From Butyrivibrio sp. (GTDB lineage: Bacteria; Bacillota; Clostridia; Lachnospirales; Lachnospiraceae), in the NCBI RefSeq assembly GCF_017433805.1, contig NZ_JAFRGN010000008.1, positions 1 to 64,000 on the forward strand: a stretch of 64,000 nt of DNA, in the 5' to 3' direction. The position numbers were made by a program, and so were the translations under genes. The notes below the pieces were generated by a model, which did not search any database, was not told the origin of the DNA, and saw nothing but the letters and a program-made list of their open reading frames with translations. Below, in pieces: positions 25,547 through 33,440 of the stretch (within the stretch, counting starts at the first letter, position 1; every line of letters begins with the position of its first letter).

Positions 25547-27724
25547 TCACAGCTGCTGCCTCTTTACAAGTTCGGCAAAATAGCCATTCCTATTAATAAG
25601 TTCCTCATAACCTCCCTCTTCTACTATCTTCCCGTCATCTATAACCAGGATTCTGTCGCAGTTCTTAATAGTAGAGAGCCTATGCGCTATGACAATGCGC
25701 GTACATTTCAGCTTATCAAGGGATTCAGAAACTTTTTTCTGAGTAATATTATCAAGAGCGCTGGTCGCTTCATCAAACATGAGGATCTTAGGCTTTGGTG
25801 CAACAGCTCTTGCGATCATGAGTCTCTGCTTCTGGCCACCGGAGATTCCGCCCTGGCCCTCAGAAACATAAGTATTCATACCCATCGGCATGTTCCTGAT
25901 ATCATCAGCAATTCCTGCAATCTCTGCAGCTTCCCAGGCATCATCTACCGTTAGAAGGGGATCTGTTATTACTATATTAGAATAAACATCCCCCTGGAAA
26001 AGAGATCCGTTCTGGGTTACAGTACCAATCTTTCTGCGAAGGCTGGTCATATCTATCTTATTAATGTCTCTTCCATCGTAGTAGATTGCGCCCTTGGTTG
26101 GTGTTTCAAAGCCAAGCATCAACCTGAGCAGAGTACTCTTTCCGCAGCCCGTCTTACCAACGATCGCCACGTACTCTCCCGCCTTGATTCTGGTCGTAAT
26201 TCCTTTCAGTATCTCAGGACCATTGTCGTCATATCTGAACTTTACGTTAGACAGCTCAATATTTCCATTAACTCTGTTTACAACAACCTTTCCCTCGCTG
26301 GACTCAGGAATCTCATTAAGTATCGGCTCTGCCAGTTTGAGGATTGGTTTAACATTGGCAGTCTGAACAGCCACAGTTGAAATAGAAGCAAAAGCTCCGC
26401 CCAGAAGTCCATAGGCTGTACTAAACGCCAAATATTCAGAAGCTGTAACTCCTGTCTTAACCGCTATGAAATATATAACCATAGTTCCGATTATTCCAAT
26501 GGCCATGTTTATGGTCTTATTAAGCTTAATGATAAATGGCGGGCTATAGAGAAGATTAGCGCTCTCATTAAAAGAGTTTGCCCATTTTGCAAAAGCTCTT
26601 TTCTCCGCTCCGGCAAGCTTGATCTTCTGAATACCATTTATAAAGGCATAAGTGATACCATCTTCCTCGGCATCATACTGTCGAACCTTCTGGGTTATTC
26701 CGGTCTGAATAATAATAGTGATAATAGAAAACAAAAGTGACACTATATTTATGATAAGCGCAGGTGCCACAAGGCCTGGTGCAAAGGTGCCAATTTCAAA
26801 CAGATATGCAAAGGACAACAGAATTCCAAGTGTCACAGATATCATATCGTTTACGATCAGGTCGCAGAGTTCTGTCACAGAATTGATCCTTGCAGCCAGT
26901 TCTCCGGAAGTGTATTTCCTGAAAAACCTGGCAGGCAGATTCAGCACCCTGTTCATAACTGCTGCCTCAACACATATTCCCGTCTTGAGCTCAACTCTCT
27001 CCATGATGAGATCCGAACTTGCTTCTATCAGAAACTCCGAAAATCCAAGCGCCAACAGGAAGACACCAGTTCCAAACAGCATAGAGTAGCTGTGCATATC
27101 AACTACATATCCGGACACGACCTCTACAATGGCAGTTGTCATAAGTCCGATCACAGTTACAATCGCCATCAAAAGGATATATCCCAGAATATCTGACATA
27201 TCTATGCAATTACGCAGATATGCGATCAGATCATGAATTCCCAGTTTCTTATTAGGAAGTGGCTTGTAGAAGCAAATCGCCTCTGGCTCGATATTTCCGA
27301 TAGTCTTCTTATTTATTGCAACTCTTTTCCCAAGCTTATAATCATAGTAGTAATATCCCTTAACACGTCCAGGTAAAAGAGCTACCACAGTGCCATCGGA
27401 TTTTAATTTCCCGATCATTGGCCCGTAGGCTTCCCCAGTCCACTCGTGGTCCAGTTTAACCTCTCTGAACATAATGCCAAAAGGCCTAAGGGTATTGGCC
27501 AGATCGATATCTTCACCCAGGTCGTTAAAAGAATCATCTGCGGGCTTGAAGCCAAAGTATTTAATTATGTCTTCGATGGCAGCTTTGGTGACAACGCGGC
27601 TGTCAGTGATGTCCTTGGCTGCTTTCACGCCAATAACAGAGGAAGCCATATTAAAAATGGAATCCTCAAAAACATCCTGATCGCTTTTCATCCTCTGCCT
27701 GATCTGCTCGTCAAACCAACCCAC
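25547..27724 (-). CDS. NHLM-type bacteriocin-system ABC transporter, permease/ATPase without peptidase
   Basis: The 725-residue protein (GTG start, AGAGGA upstream) has an N-terminal accessory domain of about 165 residues with no visible C39 Cys-His-Asp set. Six membrane helices follow (about 180-440), then an ATPase domain with Walker A VGKTGCGKSTLLRL, Q-loop VTQNGSLFQGD, signature GGISGGQKQRLMIARA, Walker B ILMFDEATSALD and HRLSTIKNCD. The segment GEAYGPMIGKLKSDGTVVALLPGRVKGYYYYD is typical of the second ABC protein of NHLM systems. Those systems usually pair it with a C39-bearing ABC protein, which is the next gene upstream. It probably acts as a heteromeric or parallel exporter of the leader peptides. 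Last gene of the operon. Confidence 0.9.
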   Translation of the reverse strand: MGWFDEQIRQRMKSDQDVFEDSIFNMASSVIGVKAAKDITDSRVVTKAAIEDIIKYFGFKPADDSFNDLGEDIDLANTLRPFGIMFREVKLDHEWTGEAYGPMIGKLKSDGTVVALLPGRVKGYYYYDYKLGKRVAINKKTIGNIEPEAICFYKPLPNKKLGIHDLIAYLRNCIDMSDILGYILLMAIVTVIGLMTTAIVEVVSGYVVDMHSYSMLFGTGVFLLALGFSEFLIEASSDLIMERVELKTGICVEAAVMNRVLNLPARFFRKYTSGELAARINSVTELCDLIVNDMISVTLGILLSFAYLFEIGTFAPGLVAPALIINIVSLLFSIITIIIQTGITQKVRQYDAEEDGITYAFINGIQKIKLAGAEKRAFAKWANSFNESANLLYSPPFIIKLNKTINMAIGIIGTMVIYFIAVKTGVTASEYLAFSTAYGLLGGAFASISTVAVQTANVKPILKLAEPILNEIPESSEGKVVVNRVNGNIELSNVKFRYDDNGPEILKGITTRIKAGEYVAIVGKTGCGKSTLLRLMLGFETPTKGAIYYDGRDINKIDMTSLRRKIGTVTQNGSLFQGDVYSNIVITDPLLTVDDAWEAAEIAGIADDIRNMPMGMNTYVSEGQGGISGGQKQRLMIARAVAPKPKILMFDEATSALDNITQKKVSESLDKLKCTRIVIAHRLSTIKNCDRILVIDDGKIVEEGGYEELINRNGYFAELVKRQQL

Positions 27725-27799
27725 TACTTCTTTTTCCTCTTATTAATATATTACTGTTACGCAACACTCACAAAAATCCACCTCAAGCATCGCCCAATC

Positions 27800-29977
27800 T
27801 CACTCATTCGTAACCAGTTCTTTATAATAGCTTCCCGATGCCATAAGCTGCTCATGAGTACCCTGCTCTGCGATCCTGCCTTCCTGCAATACTACAATAT
27901 TGTCGCAGTCTCTTATAGTAGAAAGTCTGTGTGCTATTACAATACAGGTAATACCTCTCTTCTTGATAGCCTCGATGACTTTCATTTCAGTCACAGCATC
28001 AAGGGCACTTGTGGCCTCATCCAGCATAATGATAGAAGGATCCTGGGCAAGAACTCTTGCAATCTCAAGACGCTGCTTCTGTCCTCCCGAGAAGTTACCA
28101 CCATTTTCTGAAACCTCTGCCTTGTAGCCGGCAGCTCTTTCCATGATCTCATCGTGAATTCCCGCATCTCTTGCAGCAAGGATCACCTCGAAATCTTCGA
28201 TACTGTTATCCCAGAGCTTGATATTCTGATCTATGGTATCCTCGAAAAGAGTAATTTCCTGATCAACCACCGCAACAGAGCCGGTAAAGACATTCCTGTC
28301 TATCTCATTTATCTTTTTATCACCAAAAGTAATCTCTCCGCTCCAAGGCTTATATAGTCCTGAAATAAGCTTAGACAAAGTACTCTTACCACAGCCAGAA
28401 GCTCCAACAATAGCTACCTTACTGCCCGCCTTAATATCAAGGCTGAAATCCTCTATTACAGGAGCAGCAAGTCTGCTGTAGCCAAAGGTCACATTTTCCA
28501 GATGAATATCACCTTTGAGTTTCTGATACTCTGAGTCTTCCGAAAGACTCACGCTATCAAACAGCTCATCATCCGGATATTGCATTACATCTTCGTATCT
28601 CTCCATCTTGGAGCGCATCTCTTCAATCGCCTGTCCGGCACCAATGATTCCCATAGCTGGTGCAGTAAAATACCCCAGATACATCTGGAAGCTCATGACC
28701 ATACCCAGAGTAAACTTACCTCTCATCACAAGGCCAACACCCAGGATCAGTACAATATAGCCTGCCAGAGTATTGATAAGAGCCGGGATACTTCCAAGCC
28801 AGATATTTATATGTCCGTACTCAATCTTTTCCTTGTTAACTGCTGCCTGATAACCAGCCCACTTCTTGAAAAAGCCAGCCTCTGCGCCGCTACTCTTTAT
28901 AGTCTCGATCATCATTACGCCTGAAAGCGTTGTAGACTCGAGCTTGGCCACATCGCGAAGGCTCTGGCGCGTAATATTGATTCTCTTTTGAGCTATTACC
29001 CTGCCCATAAAGCTGTTAATGATAATCGTCACGATACCAACTGCTGATAAAAGCGGACTATATCTGAGCATGAATACCAGATAAAAGATCATCAACACAA
29101 TATTCAAAAGAAGTGGTGCCACTGTTTCTACCAGCGTCTTAGGAATACCAGAGTTTTTTCTCTGAAGGATATCTCCAGATAATCTCTGGCTAAAAAAGTT
29201 CATGGGAAGATGCAGTACCTTCCACACATAGGTACTGTGAGTCATGATCTCAAGTTTTCCATTTATCCTGAGGGAATAGATATCAGACACAGCGCTGCTG
29301 ACAATATTGAAAAAAGCAACAAAAGAGAACAGCACTATAAACGGCATCAGCAGTTCTTTGTTCTCACCTGATAAGAGTCTGTCCATGAAGAATCTGTTGA
29401 AGGCCGGATTAAGCGTGTTAAAAAGATATGCTACGAATGTAGAAAAAAGAACAAATACAATAGCAAGTGACGCTCCCTTTAACCTGAGCTTAACATAGTC
29501 AATTGCTCTGGTTCTCCTGCCACTTGGCTCAAAGTTCTCCCCCGGTTCAAAGCACAGCACAACCCCTGTAAAGCCTTCGTCAAACTCCTCCATAGACAGT
29601 TTAACAAGGCCCCTTGCAGGGTCATTTATATAGGCGTATCCGCCTCTGAATCCATTAAGTACAACAAAATGGTTGAATTCCCAGTGAATTATGCACGGAA
29701 AAGAACCGCTTTTAACTAGAATTTCTGGTTCAAAGCGGTATCCAGTAGCCGTAAGGCCATAGCTTCTTGCGGCCTTCAGTATATTCCTTGCATTGGAGCC
29801 ATCTCTGGATACCCCACAGTCAAACCTGACCTTCTCAAGAGGTATCCACTTTCCGTAGTAAGCAAGGATCATGTCCAGGCATGCAGCGCCGCATTCTAAT
29901 GCTTCCATCTGCATGACCACAGGCACACTGACTTTTTTACCTACGGAAGGCTTCCTTATAGTTTTATTGGCGCTCAT
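27800..29977 (-). CDS. C39-peptidase ABC exporter of NHLM type
   Basis: The start is set at the ATG at 29977, since GAGG lies 8 nt upstream; a GTG at 29986 is possible. The C39 peptidase is complete: QMEALECGAACLDMILAYYG (oxyanion Gln and catalytic Cys), IIHWEFNHFVVLNG (His) and YINDPARG (Asp). Six membrane helices follow (about 165-430) and an ATPase with Walker A VGASGCGKSTLSKL, signature NFSGGQKQRLEIARVLA and Walker B IIMLDEATSALD. It should cut the two small precursors after their Gly-Gly and export the cores. It lies 20 nt downstream of the mini-adaptor gene. Confidence 0.94.
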   Translation of the reverse strand: MSANKTIRKPSVGKKVSVPVVMQMEALECGAACLDMILAYYGKWIPLEKVRFDCGVSRDGSNARNILKAARSYGLTATGYRFEPEILVKSGSFPCIIHWEFNHFVVLNGFRGGYAYINDPARGLVKLSMEEFDEGFTGVVLCFEPGENFEPSGRRTRAIDYVKLRLKGASLAIVFVLFSTFVAYLFNTLNPAFNRFFMDRLLSGENKELLMPFIVLFSFVAFFNIVSSAVSDIYSLRINGKLEIMTHSTYVWKVLHLPMNFFSQRLSGDILQRKNSGIPKTLVETVAPLLLNIVLMIFYLVFMLRYSPLLSAVGIVTIIINSFMGRVIAQKRINITRQSLRDVAKLESTTLSGVMMIETIKSSGAEAGFFKKWAGYQAAVNKEKIEYGHINIWLGSIPALINTLAGYIVLILGVGLVMRGKFTLGMVMSFQMYLGYFTAPAMGIIGAGQAIEEMRSKMERYEDVMQYPDDELFDSVSLSEDSEYQKLKGDIHLENVTFGYSRLAAPVIEDFSLDIKAGSKVAIVGASGCGKSTLSKLISGLYKPWSGEITFGDKKINEIDRNVFTGSVAVVDQEITLFEDTIDQNIKLWDNSIEDFEVILAARDAGIHDEIMERAAGYKAEVSENGGNFSGGQKQRLEIARVLAQDPSIIMLDEATSALDAVTEMKVIEAIKKRGITCIVIAHRLSTIRDCDNIVVLQEGRIAEQGTHEQLMASGSYYKELVTNE

Positions 29978-29996
29978 GTACGCCACCTCAGTTTCC

Positions 29997-30419
29997 TTAG
30001 TTAAAGAGCATACTGATCATCTTGGTCTGCTTGTAACTAGCCTTAGCATCATAGTCTCCATCTGGGAAATCTGTCTGTGAGACAGAAATTACATGTCCTG
30101 CTTCATCTCTTCCCACAGAATCTATCGGCATGCGAACGCCGCCGATAATGACATCCATATCGTCTTTGACATTTGAAGCCACGCTCTGGTCCTCATAGGT
30201 AACTGTCAAAATGCCATTCTTAACTACTCCATCACCATAAGCATAGCTGTTAATGGTCATGAAATAGCTCCAAATATAGAGGCCGATCACACCTATCATT
30301 ATCCCGATCAGGACAGCCCACATAGCAGGCGTAGTCACGCGAAGATACTCATCCAGATTATCTGGCGATGATAGCTTCTTAACGCTCTTTTCTCTAAATA
30401 TTTTGTTTTCCATAGGCAC
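29997..30419 (-). CDS. very short HlyD-like secretion adaptor of NHLM type
   Basis: The 140-residue protein (GTG at 30419 or ATG at 30413) opens KSVKKLSSPDNLDEYLRVTT, then a membrane helix (about residues 33-55). This opening is the hallmark of the HlyD-like secretion protein of NHLM systems. Those proteins usually carry a long coiled-coil hairpin and lipoyl halves; here only about 85 outside residues remain (GDGVVKNGILTVTYEDQ, then RDEAGHVISVSQTDFPDGDYDAKASY). The frame is clean at both ends, so this looks like a compact design rather than a broken gene. It could bridge the ABC exporters to the thin Gram-positive wall. Confidence 0.75.
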   Translation of the reverse strand: MPMENKIFREKSVKKLSSPDNLDEYLRVTTPAMWAVLIGIMIGVIGLYIWSYFMTINSYAYGDGVVKNGILTVTYEDQSVASNVKDDMDVIIGGVRMPIDSVGRDEAGHVISVSQTDFPDGDYDAKASYKQTKMISMLFN

Positions 30420-30422
30420 GCA

Positions 30423-31046
30423 TTATTTGCCAGTTAGAAGCGCCTTGATAGTCAGTTCTACCTGGTCCATCTTAACCCCAACTACAACATCATTGGCAAG
30501 ACTAGCAACGATGGACTTCTCAAGCTCATCCCATGCATGTCCTGCAGCAATATCATCCGCTCTTGCCTCGTCCAGAGCATCTCTGTACTGATCAAGACTC
30601 CATACAAACATTGAATCAGACGGATTTCCGCCAAGTGCAGCGTAGTCAACATATCCGCCGCCGTAAACCTGCTGAAGCTTCATAATATTCTCATAATTGA
30701 GAATACCATTTTCGATGATCTCACCAATCTTACCCATGAAGCCCTTTGCAAGCGCATTTCCGCCAGACTTGGACACTGACAGAAGCTCTTTTTTCTTATC
30801 AACATCCATATCAGTCTTGGCTACAAGCTTGATCTCGCAGCTGTCCTCTTTTTTCTCCATCCACAAAAGAGCGTGGTACTCACCAGTCATTGCCCCCAGC
30901 ATTCCAAGTGTCTCTTCCATGAGAAGTCTCATGTGAAGTGAATCCTTGGCGCCAAGTTCAAAGTCCTCAAGGTAATTATCAATCTTTCCAAGCGCATCAT
31001 AGAGCTTGAAATTCTTATTAGTGATCAGTATCTTCTCAGATTCCAT
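30423..31046 (-). CDS. unknown protein of the peptide-export operon
   Basis: The 207-residue protein starts with GGGGAG 7 nt before the ATG and has no signal peptide or membrane helix. The N-terminal part (HMRLLMEETLGMLGAMTGEYHALLWMEKKEDSCEIKLVAKTDMD) weakly resembles the HATPase fold of RsbW-like anti-sigma kinases, but the G1/G2 glycine motifs are not visible. The C-terminal half is helical. Position directly after the STAS gene suggests a role in the partner-switching module. I cannot name the family. Confidence 0.55.
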   Translation of the reverse strand: MESEKILITNKNFKLYDALGKIDNYLEDFELGAKDSLHMRLLMEETLGMLGAMTGEYHALLWMEKKEDSCEIKLVAKTDMDVDKKKELLSVSKSGGNALAKGFMGKIGEIIENGILNYENIMKLQQVYGGGYVDYAALGGNPSDSMFVWSLDQYRDALDEARADDIAAGHAWDELEKSIVASLANDVVVGVKMDQVELTIKALLTGK

Positions 31047-31088
31047 AATTTGTCTCCCCGCATAAAAAAATTATTCTTGTTAAGCTTA

Positions 31089-31388
31089 TTACTCGATAGT
31101 CAGAATATCTGAGAAACCAGTAACCTCAAAGATTTCCTTAACTTCTTCTGTAGCATTTCTGACAACCATTGTGCCCTGCTTGTTCATTGTCTTCTGAGCT
31201 GACAAAAGAACACGAAGTCCTGCAGATGAAATGTACTCAAGCTTAGAAAGATCAAATACAAGATTCTCAACACCGCCAAGACTTGCTGTAAGCTGTGTCT
31301 CAAGATCTGGTGCAGTCATAGTATCAAGTCTTCCCTCAAGACTGATGTTAAGATCCTTTTCTGCTAAAGTTTTTGTAATGTTCAACAT
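31089..31388 (-). CDS. STAS-domain anti-sigma factor antagonist (RsbV/SpoIIAA-like)
   Basis: The start at 31388 (MLNITKTLAEKDL) is set by AGGAGG with 8-nt spacing; the frame is open 7 codons upstream. The 99-residue STAS domain has LEGRLDTMTAPDLETQL and FDLSKLEYISSAGLRVLLSAQKTM. The second Ser of ISSAGLRVL is the expected phosphorylation site. Phosphorylation by an RsbW-like kinase and removal by a PP2C phosphatase would set whether it binds the kinase. Both partners are encoded within 4.5 kb (32362-32766 and 33441-35552). Confidence 0.93.
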   Translation of the reverse strand: MLNITKTLAEKDLNISLEGRLDTMTAPDLETQLTASLGGVENLVFDLSKLEYISSAGLRVLLSAQKTMNKQGTMVVRNATEEVKEIFEVTGFSDILTIE

Positions 31389-31472
31389 GTGTTTTCCCTC
31401 CTGTAACACTTTTTAGATTAGTTAAAAAATCTATATTATTCCGCCCAGTTTCTGGATGGATTAATACCACAA

Positions 31473-31823
31473 TTATTTTTCCAGTTCATACTCCTCAGGA
31501 TATGGCTCTATTCCCAAAGCGTATCTCACCTGCTTTTCTATTTCCGGCTCGGTAAGCGTTGGTGCAAATGCATCAACATCCTCCATAAGCCCTATACCTG
31601 CGAACTTCTCACTATCAATGCAGCTGATAACTATAAAGGGCTCGTCATGCTCCTCGAACTCCAAGGTGCCTGTTCTGTAGTAATTGCCCTCATACAAAAA
31701 AGCTCGTCTTTCGTCGAATTCCTCGCGATTTTTCTCGTTAATTTCAAGGGGCTTTGCGCCATATTTTTCAAACATAGCTTCCACATACTGTAGTTTCTTT
31801 TCAATTTCTTCCTGTGATACCAT
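31473..31823 (-). CDS. small acidic protein of unknown function
   Basis: A 116-residue soluble acidic protein with AGAAAGGGGG before the ATG. Visible are a helical N terminus (EEIEKKLQYVEAMFEKYG), a central strand region (RTGTLEFEEHDEPFIVISCIDSEKFAGIG) and a C terminus rich in Glu and Pro. No motif I recognise. It sits between the HAD and STAS genes of the peptide operon and may be an immunity, chaperone or signalling protein; none of these is supported by sequence. Confidence 0.6.
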   Translation of the reverse strand: MVSQEEIEKKLQYVEAMFEKYGAKPLEINEKNREEFDERRAFLYEGNYYRTGTLEFEEHDEPFIVISCIDSEKFAGIGLMEDVDAFAPTLTEPEIEKQVRYALGIEPYPEEYELEK

Positions 31824-31867
31824 GTTTCTTCCCCCTTTCTGATCATTCTTGTTTACTGTTTTCTCTT

Positions 31868-32341
31868 TTAACCTTCCTCAAGCTTTCTGATTCTCTCTGC
31901 TTCAGCCAGCACCTTATCTGTCCAGTGTTCGTCTGGCTCGCAGATTCTCAAAACTCTGAAGCCATATCTTTTACCATTTTCTATGATCGCATCCTCGTCA
32001 TCCACGTGAAGTGAGATGCGATAGAAGGTGGGCATTTTCTGTGGAAGAGTCTCTGCCTTGGATCCTTGCACTTCCGCCCTGTGCCTGTAGCCATTTACTA
32101 TGTCGTTAAAATGAATTCCATATCTTTTGAAAAGAGATTTAATATACACATCCGTACGAAAAGAGGAGGTGTATACCCATACTTCAAAGCCTCTTCTCTG
32201 AAGCTCATTTATCAGATATACAGTTCCCTTTCTGAGCCTCTCGGGAAACATCTTATTGAGCGGAAATCTCAGTTCCGGCTCTGTTTCCATATAGTCGGGA
32301 CTCACAAACAGGACTTCGTCCAGGTCAAAAGAGATTTTCAT
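31868..32341 (-). CDS. small HAD-superfamily protein
   Basis: The 157-residue protein starts MKISFDLDEVLF, which carries the D-x-D catalytic motif I. VWVYTSSFRTDVYIKSLF follows as motif II (Thr/Ser after a strand), and HVDDEDAIIENGKRYGF as motif IV. This is close to small nucleotidase-like HAD proteins. A role in the peptide operon is unknown: it might dephosphorylate a signalling partner or a metabolite. GAGGT with 7-nt spacing sets the start; the gene ends 44 nt before the next. Confidence 0.78.
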   Translation of the reverse strand: MKISFDLDEVLFVSPDYMETEPELRFPLNKMFPERLRKGTVYLINELQRRGFEVWVYTSSFRTDVYIKSLFKRYGIHFNDIVNGYRHRAEVQGSKAETLPQKMPTFYRISLHVDDEDAIIENGKRYGFRVLRICEPDEHWTDKVLAEAERIRKLEEG

Positions 32342-32361
32342 TTAGCATACCTCGAATCAGA

Positions 32362-32766
32362 CTACAGCTTCTTAATCAGGGTGAGAATGTTCTTGCCATC
32401 CTCATGTTTGTACTGCACATCATCCATACTCTTCTTGACCATGTATATTCCAAGGCCGCCGATACCCCTTTCCTCTGCAGAAAGCGTAATGTCCGGATCT
32501 TCCTTGGCAAGAGGATCATACGGAGTTCCGCTATCCATGAAGGTGATAGACACCTGGCCAGCAGTGTCAGTATCCAAAAGAATTTCCGCCTGGCCGATAG
32601 CATCCCCGTAGGCGTAGCTTGCTATGTTGATATAGATTTCTTCTACAGCAACACTGATCTGCATCATCGCTTTCATTGGGCACTCTATTTTTTCAAGATT
32701 CGCCTCAACGAATTCATTGACTTTCAGCAGGTTTTCTTTAGTTGCTTCCACAGTGAGTTTTTCCAT
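32362..32766 (-). CDS. RsbW/SpoIIAB-like serine kinase anti-sigma factor
   Basis: The 134-residue GHKL ATPase has an N box VAVEEIYINIASYAYG, a G1 box TFMDSGTPYDPL and a G2 box RGIGGLGIYMVKKSMDDVQY. These are the ATP-binding residues of RsbW-like kinases. It should phosphorylate the STAS protein (31089-31388) and, when free, bind and inhibit a sigma factor or another target. No sigma-factor gene is in the window, so the output is unknown. Start follows AAGGGAG. It is preceded by an intercistronic hairpin. Confidence 0.92.
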   Translation of the reverse strand: MEKLTVEATKENLLKVNEFVEANLEKIECPMKAMMQISVAVEEIYINIASYAYGDAIGQAEILLDTDTAGQVSITFMDSGTPYDPLAKEDPDITLSAEERGIGGLGIYMVKKSMDDVQYKHEDGKNILTLIKKL

Positions 32767-32793
32767 AACGCTCCCTTGTTATATACGCGCGAA

Positions 32794-32822
32794 GACACTT
32801 GCAGCTCTATACTGCAAGTGTC
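32794..32822 (-). promoter_or_regulatory. intercistronic hairpin after the precursor genes
   Basis: A perfect 11-bp stem, GACACTTGCAG with CTGCAAGTGTC, loop of 7. No T-run follows on the minus strand, so it is more likely an RNA-stability or partial-termination element. It would let the small peptide genes be expressed above the signalling and export genes. Confidence 0.65.
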
Positions 32823-32832
32823 GGAGAATTTA

Positions 32833-33039
32833 TCATATCTGCGACATGTTACCGCATTCTTTACATTTCCCCCTCGTTCCTGAGTACACAATAAATGTTG
32901 TCGTCTTATTGCAGAACGGGCACTTAGCCTGTGCCGTTTTCTCCTCCGTATTCGATGCTGTACTGCCTCTTCCTCTTGCGTTCCCGCCAGTTACATTCTC
33001 AAGTTCGTTTTCATCAATAGACATAATCTTCTCATCCAT
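32833..33039 (-). CDS. double-glycine leader peptide precursor with zinc-ribbon-like core
   Basis: Start set at the ATG at 33039 (MDEKIMSIDENELENVTGG) since TAAGG lies 8 nt before it; GTG 33048 and ATG 33045 are too close to it. The 19-residue leader has the ELxxVxGG form cut by C39 peptidases. The 49-residue core is basic and has four Cys as CPFC and CKEC, 15 residues apart, the spacing of a zinc ribbon. Function could be a bacteriocin, a signal or a metal-binding effector. No modifying enzyme (radical SAM, LanM, YcaO) is encoded nearby. Confidence 0.85.
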   Translation of the reverse strand: MDEKIMSIDENELENVTGGNARGRGSTASNTEEKTAQAKCPFCNKTTTFIVYSGTRGKCKECGNMSQI

Positions 33040-33061
33040 AGGCATCACCTTATTTATGACT

Positions 33062-33292
33062 TTACTTATTCATTTTTGAAAGATACTTAACTGCAGATGG
33101 CTTATAATCAGCTGCCTCCCAGTCTTCAAAAATTTCTGCTCTCATATTTCCGGTATATTTTTTCTCCATATTAAGAGCATCCCAGGCTGCCTCAAACTCT
33201 TCCTTCTTGATTTTAAACATTCCCTTTTCATCAGTATGTGCGTTAGTTCCACCAATCACCTTCTCAAGTTCTTTATCATTTAAAGTGTTCAT
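33062..33292 (-). CDS. double-glycine leader peptide precursor, cysteine-free core
   Basis: The 76-residue product has a short leader MNTLNDKELEKVIGG matching the C39 double-glycine consensus. The 61-residue core has no Cys and is charged, helical and aromatic (KKEEFEAAWDALNMEKKY, then FEDWEAADYKPSAVKYL). Its ribosome-binding site AGGAGG (8-nt spacing) is the strongest in the operon. It is the first gene after the promoter, as expected for the most abundant peptide. I do not recognise the core. Confidence 0.85.
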   Translation of the reverse strand: MNTLNDKELEKVIGGTNAHTDEKGMFKIKKEEFEAAWDALNMEKKYTGNMRAEIFEDWEAADYKPSAVKYLSKMNK

Positions 33293-33365
33293 TGGTCTGT
33301 CCTCCTCTATCCCTTTGATATATCTTTATACGAAGGTCACTGATTAGTGGCACAAAAGAATTATA

Positions 33366-33395
33366 AATATATTATAAAGTAAATTTGTCAGTCAA
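33366..33395 (-). promoter_or_regulatory. promoter of the peptide operon
   Basis: TTGACT (complement of 33390-33395), 18-bp spacer, TATATT (complement of 33366-33371). It lies about 75 bp before the first precursor start and looks like a vegetative sigma-A promoter. Confidence 0.55.
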
Positions 33396-33440
33396 TTTCT
33401 TAAATTATTCTAATATTTTCACGGATTTCCAGCCCTTGCA

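Noticed and set aside
25547-33292. Lanthipeptide, sactipeptide or thiopeptide cluster
   Set aside because: No LanM/LanB, radical SAM or YcaO gene lies in the operon; the precursors look unmodified.
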